Part shown: piece by piece, positions 11,591 through 23,650 of the stretch
Numbering within the stretch: the stretch's first letter is position 1
Layout of the letters: each line of letters begins with the position of its first letter
Source: Rhodocollybia butyracea
Taxonomy: Eukaryota > Basidiomycota > Agaricomycetes > Agaricales > Omphalotaceae
NCBI GenBank assembly: GCA_015501585.1
Contig: JADNRY010000232.1
Location: 33,186 to 97,185 of the forward strand
Direction of reading: 5' to 3'
Length of the DNA: 64,000 nucleotides
Notes under the pieces: model-generated
What the model saw: the letters and a program-made list of their open reading frames with translations, nothing else
The model's database searches: none
What the model was told of the DNA's origin: nothing
Made by a program: the position numbers and the translations under genes

Positions 11591-14510
11591 TCATGACAAG
11601 CCAACACCGAGAGGATCGCTCGAGTTCGAAGCTGAATCCTGAGGTGGAGGCGAACCGACATCAACCTTTAAAGATCCAGACGAATCGGAGCGCGAGGTTA
11701 CACTCGCGGGAGCCCGGAAAGTGGGATGAGAGATAGTAGGATCATTCGGAAGAGGGCTGAGAACTTTGGCCTCTTCTTCTTCCTCATTCGAAGATGGCTC
11801 GAGATTTCCCCAGGGATTATCATACGGCGAAAACGCGGATAATGCCGCTGATCTGCTGGAACTGACAGTCGTCCAAGGGTTCGGATTCCTCGCCGGAGGG
11901 AGGGCAAAAGAGGAGGAAGGTGCTGATATTGTATGAGATTCTTCTCCCCAGTTCGATAGTTTCGTCCTCGCACTCATCTCCTCAGTCCTATCTGCGGGAG
12001 GGGAAGCAGGACCGGTTCGAGTATTAAAGTCTTTGGCTACCCCGTCGTAGGCTCCCTGAACCGCTGAAAACGCAGCAGAGGCATTGGAAGATAGTTTACC
12101 CCAAACTGATTTAACACCACCACCGGCGAAAAAGTCCTGTGCTTTCGCAAGAGGTCGGGCAGATGGATAATCCGAGCTAGGTGAAGACGTGGGTCTCATT
12201 GAAAAATTCGATGAGCTCGATGGGAAGGGTCTAAAGCTCTCTACACGGGAGGGAGAAGGTGTTGAATCGAGGTTAAGATTCGCAAGCTCGGACGTAGATG
12301 CATCACTAGGATCCAGTAATAGATTGGGTACGGAATGCGAAACGGTCTGGGATGCGTATGGGGTTTTGAGAGGAGAAGGAGGCAAGGGAACGTTGGAGGG
12401 TGTGGCGACGCGATTGACTGGGTCATCTTCGGCACCGTCCACTAGAACAACTTCTGGGCGTGCAACGACAGATGCAAGACGGCCGTTCATTTCTTCATCC
12501 GTACGCCCATACAGTTCATGCCAAAAACGAACATCTTTCGGATTCGGAAACAGCACTCCCATGTCCGCACCAGGGATACGACTAGCTGGGTCATCCAGTG
12601 AAGAGTCGTAAGTTGAGTTTATATTCTGCTCCATTTCTGCAGGCGAGTTGAAAAAATCCCATACGCTGATCGTTCGTTCACAAGGAGGCGGTCCATTACC
12701 GTCTCCAATCCTTCGCTCTCTCTCGTTATTGAACAAGAACGTGCCAAACTGGCACGAGTAGAGGTGGTAGTATAGCTGGTGCAAGAATCGTTCGTTGAAC
12801 TCGAAACGCTCTGGCAACTGTCTTTGTATCTGTCGAACACTTTCAAGGAATTGGTGAAAAACCGGTGATACTTCCTTGACGTGGTTCTGGCTGGCAAAAC
12901 GGTTTTGCACCGAGGCTAGGAAAGCTTGAGCGGCATCTGCACCACCTCCACTACCGCTCGTCTCCGTGTTGGAAATAAAAAACTTCTCGGATGACAAGTG
13001 GCCGCTTCGATCCATAAACTTATGACCATAGGATAGCCATTCCTTCTCGATTAGAATCTCGAACCCTTTTATCGTGCGATAGAAGGGGTCAAGACAGAGT
13101 TGTGATAGCGCGGATAATTGAGATGTACGGTCCCAACCGTCAGAGCAATGAATAAGGACATGCGAAGAGTTGACATGCACATTACGCGTGATGAGGACAG
13201 TTCCTTCCAAAATGGCGGAAATGTGCCGAAGCCACCCTGAACGACGGAGGGCTCCCCTGTCAAGGACGGAGACTCCGGAAACTTGTCCAGAAAGGTCGTT
13301 GTTAATGCTAGCAAGAAGGGCGTCGGCCTCTCGTAGAGCATCGACGAGCTTTCCAAGCGACTCCCGCATGGCGTGAATGTGATCAATACCTAGGTAGATC
13401 TTCTTTGCGTCTTTGTAGTTATCCATATTTTCTGTCCCTGCTCCTTTGGCAGTGTTAGCGACCGCATTTGCGGTTGGTCGTGCATCTATGATAAGATTCG
13501 TAGTGGTAGCGCCATAGACAACGGCATTGGCATTGGAAGCTCTAGATTCCGGCGAAAAATGTGTTTGGAACACCGTCTCGATGAGCTTCTCGTCCTGGAT
13601 GGACCTGTTTTGCGTGATTCCAACCATAGGTTGGCTGGACCTCGTAATGCTTGCCTGTGGTGTATGTTAAATGTGAGTAGTAGAGGGGAAGAAACGGGGT
13701 ATACATAATTGGACCAATGTAGATAACTCAAGACTGGTATTCGACACTTGCTGCGGTATTTGGCCGCGTACTGCAGTGTGGTATCACTGATCTTGGTCGG
13801 TACAAGCAGCTTAGCAGGGTATGTGGGGGCGAGCTAAAGGCCCTGAGAGCCATCGGTAAGTGCATCGATAACCATCCAGCAGACTACCCACAGAGTAATC
13901 CTTGTTGATGTCTGTAAAGCGCCATGCCTTTGTACGTGTACCGACGCCCATCCGACCAAATTCCTCTCTTGGTGAATATATTGACCAGCCAGATTGAGTT
14001 GGAAGCGGCGGGTTTGGAGTGTAGAAAAAGGCGTATAGCTGGAAAACGGAAGCTATAAAGTTCATAATTGAGCAGGATTACTATAAGCAAATACTGACAC
14101 GTACGAGCAACGGTGAGTTCTTTTACACTATCAAACACATCTACGGCATCTGATTCTGCTGAAAATTCCAACGAAAAGGTTTCAAATGTCCGACAGTGGA
14201 AAGTTACAGGGCATTGGCCTTGAAGTGTTTGTGGTAATCGTGTTACAAGAGAAATCAGGGGATACGGAACCTGTCATCTAACGAGTTGATTTTCAGATTA
14301 ACGCAAGATTTTTGGAATGCGCACCCATAATTCCTTCTCTGCTCCTCCTTCGTATCGAAAAATGAGATGATGAGCTGTTAGATGAATGGTCCCAGTAACG
14401 TTGCACCGTTTCTCGTGCATAGAACATGTTCAACCTGTTTCCAAGTTCAGATACACAAGCGGTGAGGGTTTAACTGATGAACTGGCCTTGGAGACCCTAA
14501 TTGCGTCCAT
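11591..14510 (-). CDS. Myotubularin-type phosphoinositide 3-phosphatase
   Basis: Removes the 3-phosphate from PI3P / PI(3,5)P2 on endosomal membranes; the single yeast member is Ymr1. ATG at 14508-14510 opens MDAIRVSK. After that come a PH-GRAM part (HLTAHHLIF, LISLVTRLPQTLQG, RTFETFSLEF), then TYPAKLLVPTKISD, YRSKCRIPVLSYLHWSNY, MVGITQNRS, and the catalytic CX5R loop HCSDGWDRTSQ in the large last exon (11591-13674 region). A Ser/Pro-rich disordered tail follows. No FYVE domain is seen. Introns lie at about 13675-13709, 13834-13883, 14058-14107 and 14272-14326. Intron 1 appears to use AAG|GCCAGT, a GC-AG donor. One base seems missing near 14398, between the first PH-GRAM strand and TGTIHL. 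Enzyme identity is secure; the first exons less so. Confidence 0.92.
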
Positions 14511-15030
14511 ATTTCTGGTTGCGAGGTAAGTAATCGTCGACAAAGTTCAATTAGACGCTCAGGCGCTGAGTCTGAGAATAATCGATAATCTCCGACAACC
14601 AGAGCAGGAAAATCTATTCATGAAGGCATTTGGGCAGAGTTGCTGAGCTGAACCCAGTCGACCGTCAAAAAAACGAGCTGGTGAAGCAGCTACTAGGGCT
14701 ATGTGTACGAGGATTGATTTACCGTACGGTGGTCAAATCGAGTTTGACCATTTACAGCTTTGATTCGATAATTGGTACGAGCATCCTTTCCATTTCTCTC
14801 AAATATAGAACACAACGCCTCAAATTGAAACAGCACATCGCAACATCATATGTCCAATCATTAATTGTCGGAAGGTAGAGGGTACACGGTACACAGTACG
14901 ACGATGTAACAATTAATAAACTAACCAGAGTACTAACCTCATGAGCTAAACTAAGGTCCACTTGCTCTACCGAAGCAAAAAAGAAAAAAGGAGTCCGTAA
15001 CTGCGGCTAGTTCATCCCTACTGAAGCATT
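14511..15030. other. Intergenic region upstream of the phosphatase gene
   Basis: About 520 nt between the phosphatase start and the cupredoxin-like gene stop. It must hold the phosphatase promoter. No clear TATA box or gene was seen. Confidence 0.5.
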
Positions 15031-16034
15031 TTACAGAGCCAATCCAGCAACGAGACCGAGAACAGCGAGCACGCTGAATGAGCTTCCGGCCATCAGTTGC
15101 ATGGCACCGCTAGGGGATGAGGTCTGGCTAGAGGGAGCTCCAGTTGTAGATCCAGTAGAACTTGCGCTACCAGCGGTGGCCGCGGAGAGAGCTGTCTCTG
15201 AAGCACTGCCGGAAACAGAAAGAGCAGTTTCGGTCGCGCCAGCTGAGCCAGAGAGAATGGAGCCTGATGGGTTCGAGGGTCCAGTTCCGTTAGTTGCTAT
15301 GGCAGCCGCCTGGAAGGTTGAGAAGTTCTTTGCTGCTGTGGGGTTAATCGCAAAGACCTAACTAGCAGTCAATATCATTGGTAACAAGTCTAATGAGAAT
15401 ACTGACCATTCCACTTTGACAGTGAGTGCTGGTAGCTGTAACCTGAGAGCAGAAGAACCACAAAGGAGCTGCGAATTGGAATAAATTTCTGGGTGGTGGG
15501 CAGTCAAAAAAAAAAAATCTCACCTGAAACATCCTCGACTAGGTGGAAAAACAGAGATATTTAGCAAATGAGGTCTCCCTAAGCACGATTGACTATACCT
15601 GTTATGGTCCTAGAAGGTGCTAGCGTGAGCTCAATCACTAAAGCACCCAAGACAAGATACGCACCATGTGGGGAATGTAGAAGCAGTAGGATCCGATACA
15701 TTCTGGAAACCCGAGCTGACACCGGCGGCAGTGCAAGGGGCAGTAAAGGTAGATTGGACGACAGACTGTAAATATCGAATCAGCAAAAGAAGGAAACCTC
15801 GACCTCATGAACTAACGTGGTTCTTGGACACACTAGAATAACTTTATTAGCCACTGATCTTCGTTTATATCATGGAACTTACAATTGGAAGTTGACTGTG
15901 TCGTTAGGCTGAACACCAGTTATGTTGTTGGGGTTGAACGCGAGCTCGTTGTTGGCTCCAACCTGTACGTTGAAGACGGCAGCCTTGACAGAGGCAGCAG
16001 CAGAGACGATGGCAGCGGCAGTGGAGAAACGCAT
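15031..16034 (-). CDS. GPI-anchored extracellular cupredoxin-like Ser/Thr-rich protein
   Basis: ATG at 16032-16034 (MRFSTAAAIVSAAASVKA, a signal peptide) and stop TAA at 15031-15033. The mature N-terminus is a plastocyanin-like fold: VFNVQVGANNELAFNPNNI, NDTVNFQ, NHSVVQSTFTAPC, then APLWFFC and STHCQSGM. The set His (NHS), Cys (FFC), His (THC), Met (SGM) matches type-1 copper ligands, so a metal could be bound. After the domain come a Ser/Thr/Ala-rich stalk and a hydrophobic C-terminus (SSFSVLAVLGLVAGLAL) typical of a GPI signal. About four short introns. Fungal proteins of this kind sit in the wall or membrane; their function is largely unknown. It is divergent from the copper amine oxidase gene at 17,498. 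Confidence 0.82.
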
Positions 16035-16240
16035 TTTTGCAAGGTAGTGGTAGTGAAGTGGAGGGAGTTTGGTATTTAGCGTTAAAGAAGGACCAGGAGC
16101 CTATGAAAGAATGCATGAATGAGTATAGAGTGAAATTCTTCCGCCAAAGACGACGTACACTGCTCGGAAAGACAACTAGGAGGACTGGAAAATGAGGGGA
16201 CGAACGAAAGAACCTGGGGAGAAAAAATGTCTACCTTGAT

Positions 16241-16248
16241 CTTTTATA
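16241..16248 (-). promoter_or_regulatory. TATA box, cupredoxin-like gene
   Basis: On the - strand the sequence reads TATAAAAG about 207 nt before the ATG, consistent with a core promoter and a leader of about 170 nt. Confidence 0.5.
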
Positions 16249-17497
16249 TCAGCTACTTTCATCAGTTAATGTTGAAGTAGCCATGACAACTTTTGAGTAT
16301 CCGGTAGACTGGACTCAATTCCATTGGCTCTTAGGCTAGATTCATGCCCTGATGATTGTTCGCAAATTGTTCGCGTAGAGTTCGTATGCCAGTATTCATC
16401 AGATTATGGGATCTCGACGTGGTCTTCAACACCGCCCGTTCCTGTGTTCCAAGCGGTGTAGGGCTGAAAATTATTATTGACCGTAGTATTTACACCATTT
16501 CCGAAGAAATTAGATGGTGAAGCGGGAGTCAAATGGGAGGGGGAAAACAGGGGGAAACTGTCCCCACTCAACGGGGCTGCAACCATCAATGATGAACGAA
16601 TATCTGGCGACAGAACCTGGCATTGTGTACGACAGCTCGGAGGAGTCGTCAAGTTACCGAGCCGGCGCTAAACTTCAAAGCTTCGTTAATCATTTACCAC
16701 AACCAGTCGCCACAACGGTACACAATGTTCTCATTAACGGAAGTTCTTGTACTAAATTTAGTACTCAAGCTCAAGCGCCAAATGTGTCCAACAAATCATC
16801 CTGTGCAATACCGATATCTCCCATCTTGTTTCGATAAACTGCCAACTAAAATCATTGATCCATCCTCATCATCGCTGTCCACCTCTGTCCACCCACACAC
16901 CCTAGGACATGATCATCTGTGCTCTCTCCAACTTGACTATTTCTGATCAAGTCGTACGAGTACTTGGGCGCGCCCTTCAACAAATTCGAGGAAACCTAAC
17001 GCCACCTTCAAATCTGGCATGGAGGAGCTTTTCTGGTGAAATCTGTTTGTTTCAAGGAATGGCTGTTTCACCCTGGAGCTGGACCTGAGCTTTACGTGTA
17101 CACGCAGCGAACTGCCGATCGTTGATCCAGCGACTGATTCCCGTACGCAAGGAGGAGCTCAACACGTAGAAGAGTAGAGCACTAGCACTGCAAGATAGAG
17201 ACCAAAGTTTGCCGACACAGTGCCTAGGCCTCAACGATCTGAGTCGGCTTGAATGTTGGTGATAACGATGAAAGAGTTGCCAGAGGAACAGCGCTTTATG
17301 CAGTGTAGTAGGCTGTAGTAAGCTAATTATGAAGGGGCTACCGGCTATCTCTTGGATAGCAGTTTTTGTATTGGTACTAGTAGAACTCCTTATCGGAGAA
17401 CGGCTCGGCTCACGGGTTCTCGCTCCAAAGTTGACTCGATGAGGGCCAGGTGACTTTTGAACACAATTCGGGAATCCGAACCTGCCTTGAGGCAGCC
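16249..17497. other. Divergent intergenic region, cupredoxin-like gene / copper amine oxidase
   Basis: About 1.25 kb between two divergent genes. ORFs on both strands show no coding character. It presumably carries both promoters; I could not identify operators. Confidence 0.5.
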
Positions 17498-20400
17498 ATG
17501 TCGTCGTACGAACCACTCCCAACGAACGACGACGTTAAGAGCTATGTGCTCAATGAACGCTCAAATTATGAGATTCAACCCGTAGGCGTTTTAGACTTGG
17601 CCTACTTACCCTTTTCGCGACTATCACGCTTTTCGTTTTCTTCCTGGCATCAGGCCCGGATGAAGCGATACCAAACGACAATCATAATGAACAAGTTCAT
17701 TTAGCAAAATGTGCTCGCCCCCTTCCTTTCTCCGCCAATCCTCCCGCGGCCGTAAACCTTTGGGCATCCCTTTCGGTTCCGGAAATTTCAGCAATTCAAA
17801 GCTGGCTGGAGGCTCCAGAAAGAGATCTCAATCTCACCCGAGCATCTAATGCAGCTCTTTCGGATAATATCATCGCTCACATTGAAACCTATTATCCTCC
17901 TAAGGCAGAAGCTCTAGCGTATCTCGATGGGGCTTCCGCGCCGGATAAATTTGCTCGTGTCACGATTCAGCACGGAGGGCAGGAAACTCCTGTTATCCGC
18001 AACTATCTTGTTGGACCACTTCCGGTTAGCGATCAAACTACTATCGAGCGTTTGACTGGAATCTATCATGAAAGTGATATCCCATTCAATGCGCGATTGT
18101 TCGATTACTTTGTAGAGGTTCGAAGTCTTTCCAAGATAGTTACTCCTGAACTCTCGGATGCTTTGGAAGTAAGTCTTTCTTTATACGCGTGATAGCAAAA
18201 TACTGGACTCGAATGGCCTTTTTCAGGATCTATTCGGAGCTACGATGCGAGGCTATGAGGTCTGTGCTGAGATACGTAAAGTTACGAAAATAATCTCATC
18301 CCTTGTTTGTATATTCAGAATGATACGCTGATTGTGTCCGCTAGTGGACCATTCAGCTTCGACGGAACAACGAGAAAGACCTGGCTATCATTCCGACGGA
18401 ATGTCGCCGGCGCATGGCTTCATCCAATAAACTTTTGGCAGTATGTCGATTTTTCGGGAACGGATCTTTCGTTATGGAAAACTTCCAAAGTGAAATATTC
18501 TAGCACAAGCGGTGGCGAGGTTCTATCACTAACATCTCTTATAGGTGGTGTACAATCACCAAATTTTTGCATCAAATGCAGAATTTCTTGAATCGTACCG
18601 CAATGGCACTCTTGTTCGTTCTCCCAAACAACCCGACACGCAGGATTACTCTTGGACATCCCGCAAGCGTGTCGGTGAACCCCGGGATCTTGACCACCTT
18701 CCTGGGCCTCGGTCCGTCTCGTTTGCTGGGTTGAGATTCAGAGTTGATCGCGCGCGCCAATACGTATCCTGGATGGGCTGGAGTATGTATCTGGGATTTG
18801 ATAGGGACATGGGATTGAGCCTCTGGGATATCAATATGAAAGGAGAACGAATTATATACCAGGCGCGTATGAGTTTGCTTCGACTTTTAACCTTCCTGAT
18901 ACCCCTTCTATGTAGCTTGCACCTCAGGAAGCCATGGCTCAATATGGTACGGAATTTTGATATCTATTCATTTACCTTAACCCATCAATCGTAAATCTAG
19001 CTGGGAATGATCCTATGCAGCAGAGCTCTGCATGGCAGGACCGTCACTTTGGTATGGGCTTGGCCGTACGGAACATGCTTCCCGGATATGACTGTCCTCA
19101 CGAGGCAGTATACCTTCCTGCTACGACATTCTCTCCTCTTGGGACCGTCGTTGTCGACAGGGCTGTCTGTATCTTCGAGCAAGACAGTGGGAGACCTGTA
19201 TCACGACACACTGGCTATATGGAAGGCGAGTTTGGTGCAGTCAAAGGATATGTATTGACCGTGAGGAGTATTTCTGTGGTTGGAAAGTGAGTCGAGTCTC
19301 TCTTCAGACGATGCTAGAGTTGATTGGTTCTTGGTGCAGTTACGACTATGGTGCGTTGACAACCTGCATACTTCACAGATTTTGACACGTCTACAATGAT
19401 CCGTACGATCCAGTGGTAAGTATTCGTTTAATTTTAGTTGCTCAGGCTGTGACTGAAAAAGTCCAGTTCGACTACATGTTCCATATCGACGGCACCATAG
19501 AAGTACGTGTCTCAGCTTCTGGCTATCTCCAAGGCGGTTACTGGGAGCCACTATTACAAGAGGGATATGGCGGGAAGATTCGAGACGCATCTAGTGAGTG
19601 GGTCTGGAGAAATCACAACAAAATGTCGCTTAACATATCCAGTGGGGAACTTACACGATCATGTAATAAACTACAAGTATGTACCGGTTGCTCTCCTTCA
19701 CGCACTTCTAACCCCATCCGCAGAGTCGATCTAGACATAGCCGGTCTAGAAAACAGTCTACTGCAGACCTCAACCATTCAAGAAACTGTCACCGAGCCCT
19801 GGTTCGATGATGATGATGAATGGGGCAACACGGTTATCCAACAGAAAATCATCAAGCGTATCATCGACACGGAGGATGAAGCACTATTGAATTACCCTAC
19901 GAATTTCCAAGGCCATTACTCTATTGTGAATCAAAACAGGACTAACGCGTGGGGTGTACCCCGAGGATATGCAATTCATGGCGGATATTCTCCCATTCAT
20001 AACGTGAGCAGTGCTTCTCAATCATATCTCATTGATTACAGTAAAACGATAGACTGTGGTTGGCTCTCGCCGCCTTCTCAATAACGCAAACTGGGCAAGG
20101 TATAATTTGGCCGTCTCTCTTCGCAAGGAGAGTGAGCCTTCCTCGAGCTCAATGTGGAATATGAATCTCCCTGGAAAACCTACCGTCGACTTTCACAAGT
20201 TTTTTAACGGGGAAAACATTACACAGGATGATCTCGTCGTGTGGATCAATGTCGGAACTCATCATCTGGTTTGTTGTTCTTGTTTAAAGCAGGACTTTCG
20301 GAATGTTTACTGTACTTTCAGCCTCAGGCAGAGGATTCGCCCAATACCAAAACCACAGTGGCGATGTCTAGGTGCGCTGTCCTCCTGTAGCATGGGCCCC

Positions 20401-20698
20401 TAGATTCTAACTGTACCCTAGCTTCCTCCTGACACCTCTCAACTATTTCGACTCCGATATTTCCTTGGACTCAGTCAACGCTATCTTACTGCATCCGCCA
20501 TCTAAGCCTGGAGAAAACTGGGGTTTCGATGATTACGGTGTCAACCAAGGTCATACTTGTCTTCCGGAGACACCGCCTCCGTTCGAGTATCTTGATCCGA
20601 AGGTGTATGGTGCTGACGGTCAACTAAAAGAAGCGGGAGGGGTCGAAGAAATGAGGAAGGTGGCGGAATCGTATCATCGGATAAAGTTTGAACTGTGA
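17498..20698 (+). CDS. Copper amine oxidase, membrane-anchored
   Basis: Topaquinone/copper enzyme oxidising primary amines to aldehyde, ammonia and H2O2. ATG at 17498 gives a short cytosolic tail and then a hydrophobic segment (LLTLFATITLFVFFLA), so a type II membrane or signal-anchored protein. Key residues: the cofactor tyrosine in NYDY (exons joined near 19289/19339), Cu ligands in NLHDHVINYKVDLD and in GTHHLPQAEDSPNTKT, and the C-terminal DDYGVNQGHTCLPETPPPF. About ten introns; stop TGA at 20696-20698. One C appears missing at 17579-17581 (CCC where CCCC would continue frame into RRRF before the membrane segment). Its last exons are the source of decayed copies throughout the downstream array. 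Confidence 0.92.
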
Positions 20699-21333
20699 CT
20701 CTGCTCATGCTCAAGTTTTTGAGTGACAGCATAACAAAGATGCCGTTTCAAGACCCAAACGTACCAATGAGTGGCAACGATCTTTTTTACCGTGCTTTTG
20801 TCACGACCCGAACGCTTTGTCTCTGAGATAAAAAAAGAAAGTTCAGTACAATGATACCACATCGATCCTACAGACAATTTTTAAGCCGGAAGACCCTTGT
20901 GTAATGCTCATGCTTGTTTTCGAATTATCTTCAGCTCCAAATGTAGGTTCATCACTGCAGGGTGACTGGCAAAATGGTGCCTGAATGGCTTGATCTAAGG
21001 GACAGATTAGCAGCCTTGCAGTAGCCTTGCTCGGAGTTCCCCCTCCCCTCCCCTCCCCCAAGTCCATAGTTGATTGGTAAAGTAAGATCTCATCAAATGG
21101 AAGAAGAAAAACATTATATGTGCAAGAGTACATGGGAGTATACTAAGGTATACTATCGAAACTGTCGGTCGAGGAGTAAACTCGATCCAGTCCCTGCTGC
21201 CTAGTTGTGAGTTGATATCACTTCCTCGGCTTCGCTGACATCTTCAATGATAGAGCTTCATCAAAGTGCAGAAAAGTATTGGCTTGAGTCTAGTAGTCAA
21301 GGGGGCATACTACAGTGGCCGCTAAAAGTTAAA
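20699..21333. other. Spacer downstream of copper amine oxidase, founder of the array spacers
   Basis: The segment about 20,880-21,000 (TTTTTAAGCC..., GAATTATCTTCAGCTCC, GGTTCATCACTG) recurs after each copper-amine-oxidase tail downstream (near 36,890, 39,370, 43,430, 46,020, 52,350, 62,520). No gene is seen. Confidence 0.65.
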
Positions 21334-21359
21334 ACTGATGTCACCCCCCAAATCGGGAA
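21334..21359 (+). repeat. Left terminal inverted repeat
   Basis: 26 bp, identical to the reverse complement of 23109-23134; weaker similarity (AGCTCCG) continues a few bases inward on both sides. Confidence 0.85.
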
Positions 21360-21806
21360 GGCAGCTCCGCAAGCCGAGTGTTAGCAAAGGTACTGGGTTT
21401 CGTACTTTTATTGTACTTTTATCAATATAATCAAGTTACTTTATTTTCACATACTTGACAGGTACTTGACAGGTACTTGATGCCATACTTCGGCAGAGTA
21501 CTTGAGTACTGGATGTACTAATAGCATGTTATACCTCTCCTTTTGCACACCTCGGACTGTGTTTATATAAGCTCACCACCACTGATGTCGAGCTTCATGC
21601 ATGTCTATGCACGAAACTTGTCATATTATCTAAGTATCTCTGCAGTATATAGCTACATAAATTGAAGTCTCACACTGAACACCATACATATGAGCTCATT
21701 TCAATATAAGTAGAATTTGGTTTTGATATACAATTCTGAAGGTAGATATAGAAAAAAAAAAAAACTCTGCCTCTGCCTTGACCTCTACCTCTTCTTCCTT
21801 TATTTG

Positions 21807-22157
21807 TTAGCTAGGACCATGAATTCCCTCACCAAAATGGTATGGCCAGTATGCCATGTTAGAAGCAACAAAGTAAGTAAACGCCATAGCCGGGATAAAA
21901 GCATTGATTTGGGATTCTAAGAAGGGCTTGTGGTGCAAACAAAGACCTGGGAGGTGGAAACGGGGCGGTACCACCTGCAGCCAGAAAGTCGGCACCGTTG
22001 GGGTTGAGTTGAGCTCAGCCAACATCTGTTCAACTATCATTGGGCGCCTTTTCCTTGAGAAGAGGCTCTTCAGCCAATTCAGCAAGTTGGAAGTCGCGAA
22101 AACGGCTACTAGGAACGGTAGTATTGCTAGCTGCGTAGTGGCGGAGGTGGATGTCAA
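21807..22157 (-). CDS. Weak hypothetical ORF inside the inverted-repeat element
   Basis: 116 codons. The N-terminus is hydrophobic (LAILPFLVAVFATSNLLNWL) followed by a basic stop-transfer-like KSLFSRKRRP. No family recognised, no introns proposed, and no support beyond the ORF itself, so it may be spurious. Confidence 0.2.
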   Translation of the reverse strand: MTSTSATTQLAILPFLVAVFATSNLLNWLKSLFSRKRRPMIVEQMLAELNSTPTVPTFWLQVVPPRFHLPGLCLHHKPFLESQINAFIPAMAFTYFVASNMAYWPYHFGEGIHGPS

Positions 22158-23108
22158 TGGTCAAGATCAAAATCGGCTGTGTCCCAACTGGCTAGTCGAT
22201 TGTGCGCAGAAGTAGACGCCAAGAGCCAACTTGAAGATCATGGATATCAGCATGATGTCTGCATCAATAATAAGATATGACTTGATTCTATCACATTCTG
22301 AGTGTACGTCGTCATTTTTGCGTCTAATTATGTACATACAGCTTGTAGAAAGTAAGTTACATAGCACTAATGAGCTACTTGAGGGTACAAAGTATGTGTG
22401 ATAGTGGTAAGGACGGAACGGGAAACTGGGTGGAGCAGTGTGCTGGGAGCACTGTTGTTCTGAGCACCTGATCTGGGAAGCGAGCATCATGCTCTGACTT
22501 TTTTTCAACATTTTTTCGGTCCATAGATTTGCTATCTGGGCTGTGCACGTTTGCAATGGCCCCATAAGTGTACTTGACCAGTACTTGGCGGGTACTTGGC
22601 CGCATCAATAAATTCAAACTCCGCTACTTGGGAACTTCTTGACATGTAATGCTGACATGTTATTTTGTTACCCTCGATGCTCTACATAATCAATTAGGGT
22701 GCTTGAAGGTTACTACGATTAGGCCAGGCTTGCTCAAGCTTAAGAATTGCAAAATTATAGGAAATACATCACAATCATCAATATAAGTACCTAAGTAGCC
22801 AAGTACCATCAAAGTACACTAAGTTACTTTGTCGTACTTGTACGTGACAAAGTAACTTAAGTACCTTAAGTACCTTTAAAGTACCTTTTGTAAGGACAAG
22901 TACGAAGATTTAAAGTCCGACAAGTACCTTTGTCACCCACCCCGCAAGCCTGTTCAACTCTGTTCGAGCTCATCAAACCGACGTTGAAACAGTAGCAGCA
23001 TTGTATATACATGGATTTTTTTACTTTAAACTATGTAGCTGACCATAATACATCCTAAAACATTGTATCGACGCAGTAAAATGAAGTTTCGTCTACTCCG
23101 GAGCTACT

Positions 23109-23134
23109 TTCCCGATTTGGGGGGTGACATCAGT
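23109..23134 (-). repeat. Right terminal inverted repeat
   Basis: 26 bp, exact reverse complement of 21334-21359. Confidence 0.85.
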
Positions 23135-23612
23135 ACTGTTGGTCACGGTGCCAGATTGTCGTGCTCCTCTGTGTTCACTAAGCACTTTCCAAATTCTTCT
23201 CTCTGGTCTTCATGTCTAGATCTCCTCTAGCTCATAAGTACTATGGAGGCAATTGCTCAATGTGTTTGTGGCATCAAATACTTATAATAATTATGTAGTG
23301 CTTCAGTATGATCAAAAATACTTATCGCACTGGAATCAGGACTCATGATGCCATTTGTAACACCTTGCAAAGCATCCGAAGCATCTCCAAAGCAATGAAC
23401 ACCAATCGGAGTGGCACAGAAATACATACAATGCCGTTTAAAGTCTAGGTAGCGCCGTTTCTAGGGTCTTTTACGACTGGCACCTCTTCTTTTTGATGGG
23501 ATCTTACTCTACCAATCGACTTGTCCCTCGTTCCCCTTCACTTTCCGGTACTAAGTAACTACCATGCTGCATGCCACATCATACGGATGGTCAGTATTAG
23601 ATCGGTGCTGCG

Positions 23613-23622
23613 ATACTTAAGG
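23613..23622 (+). promoter_or_regulatory. TATA-like block, 7TM copy 1
   Basis: ATACTTAAGG followed by GACAGGC, 38 nt before the ATG. The same block precedes all seven paralogues at 33-41 nt. Confidence 0.5.
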
Positions 23623-23650
23623 GACAGGCGGAGAGTTTTGCAACCTAAGT

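Larger units (their letters stand above)
21334..23134. mobile_element. Terminal-inverted-repeat element, ~1.8 kb, unclassified
   Basis: A 26-bp perfect inverted repeat bounds it: 21334-21359 (ACTGATGTCACCCCCCAAAT then CGGGAA) and its exact reverse complement at 23109-23134. Inside both ends are dense GTACTT / AAGTAC motifs (about 21,400-21,520 and 22,570-22,930), resembling subterminal transposase-binding repeats. The interior has no transposase that I can recognise, only a weak - strand ORF at 21,807-22,157 with one hydrophobic segment. I see no clear target-site duplication. Probably a non-autonomous DNA transposon. Confidence 0.72.
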
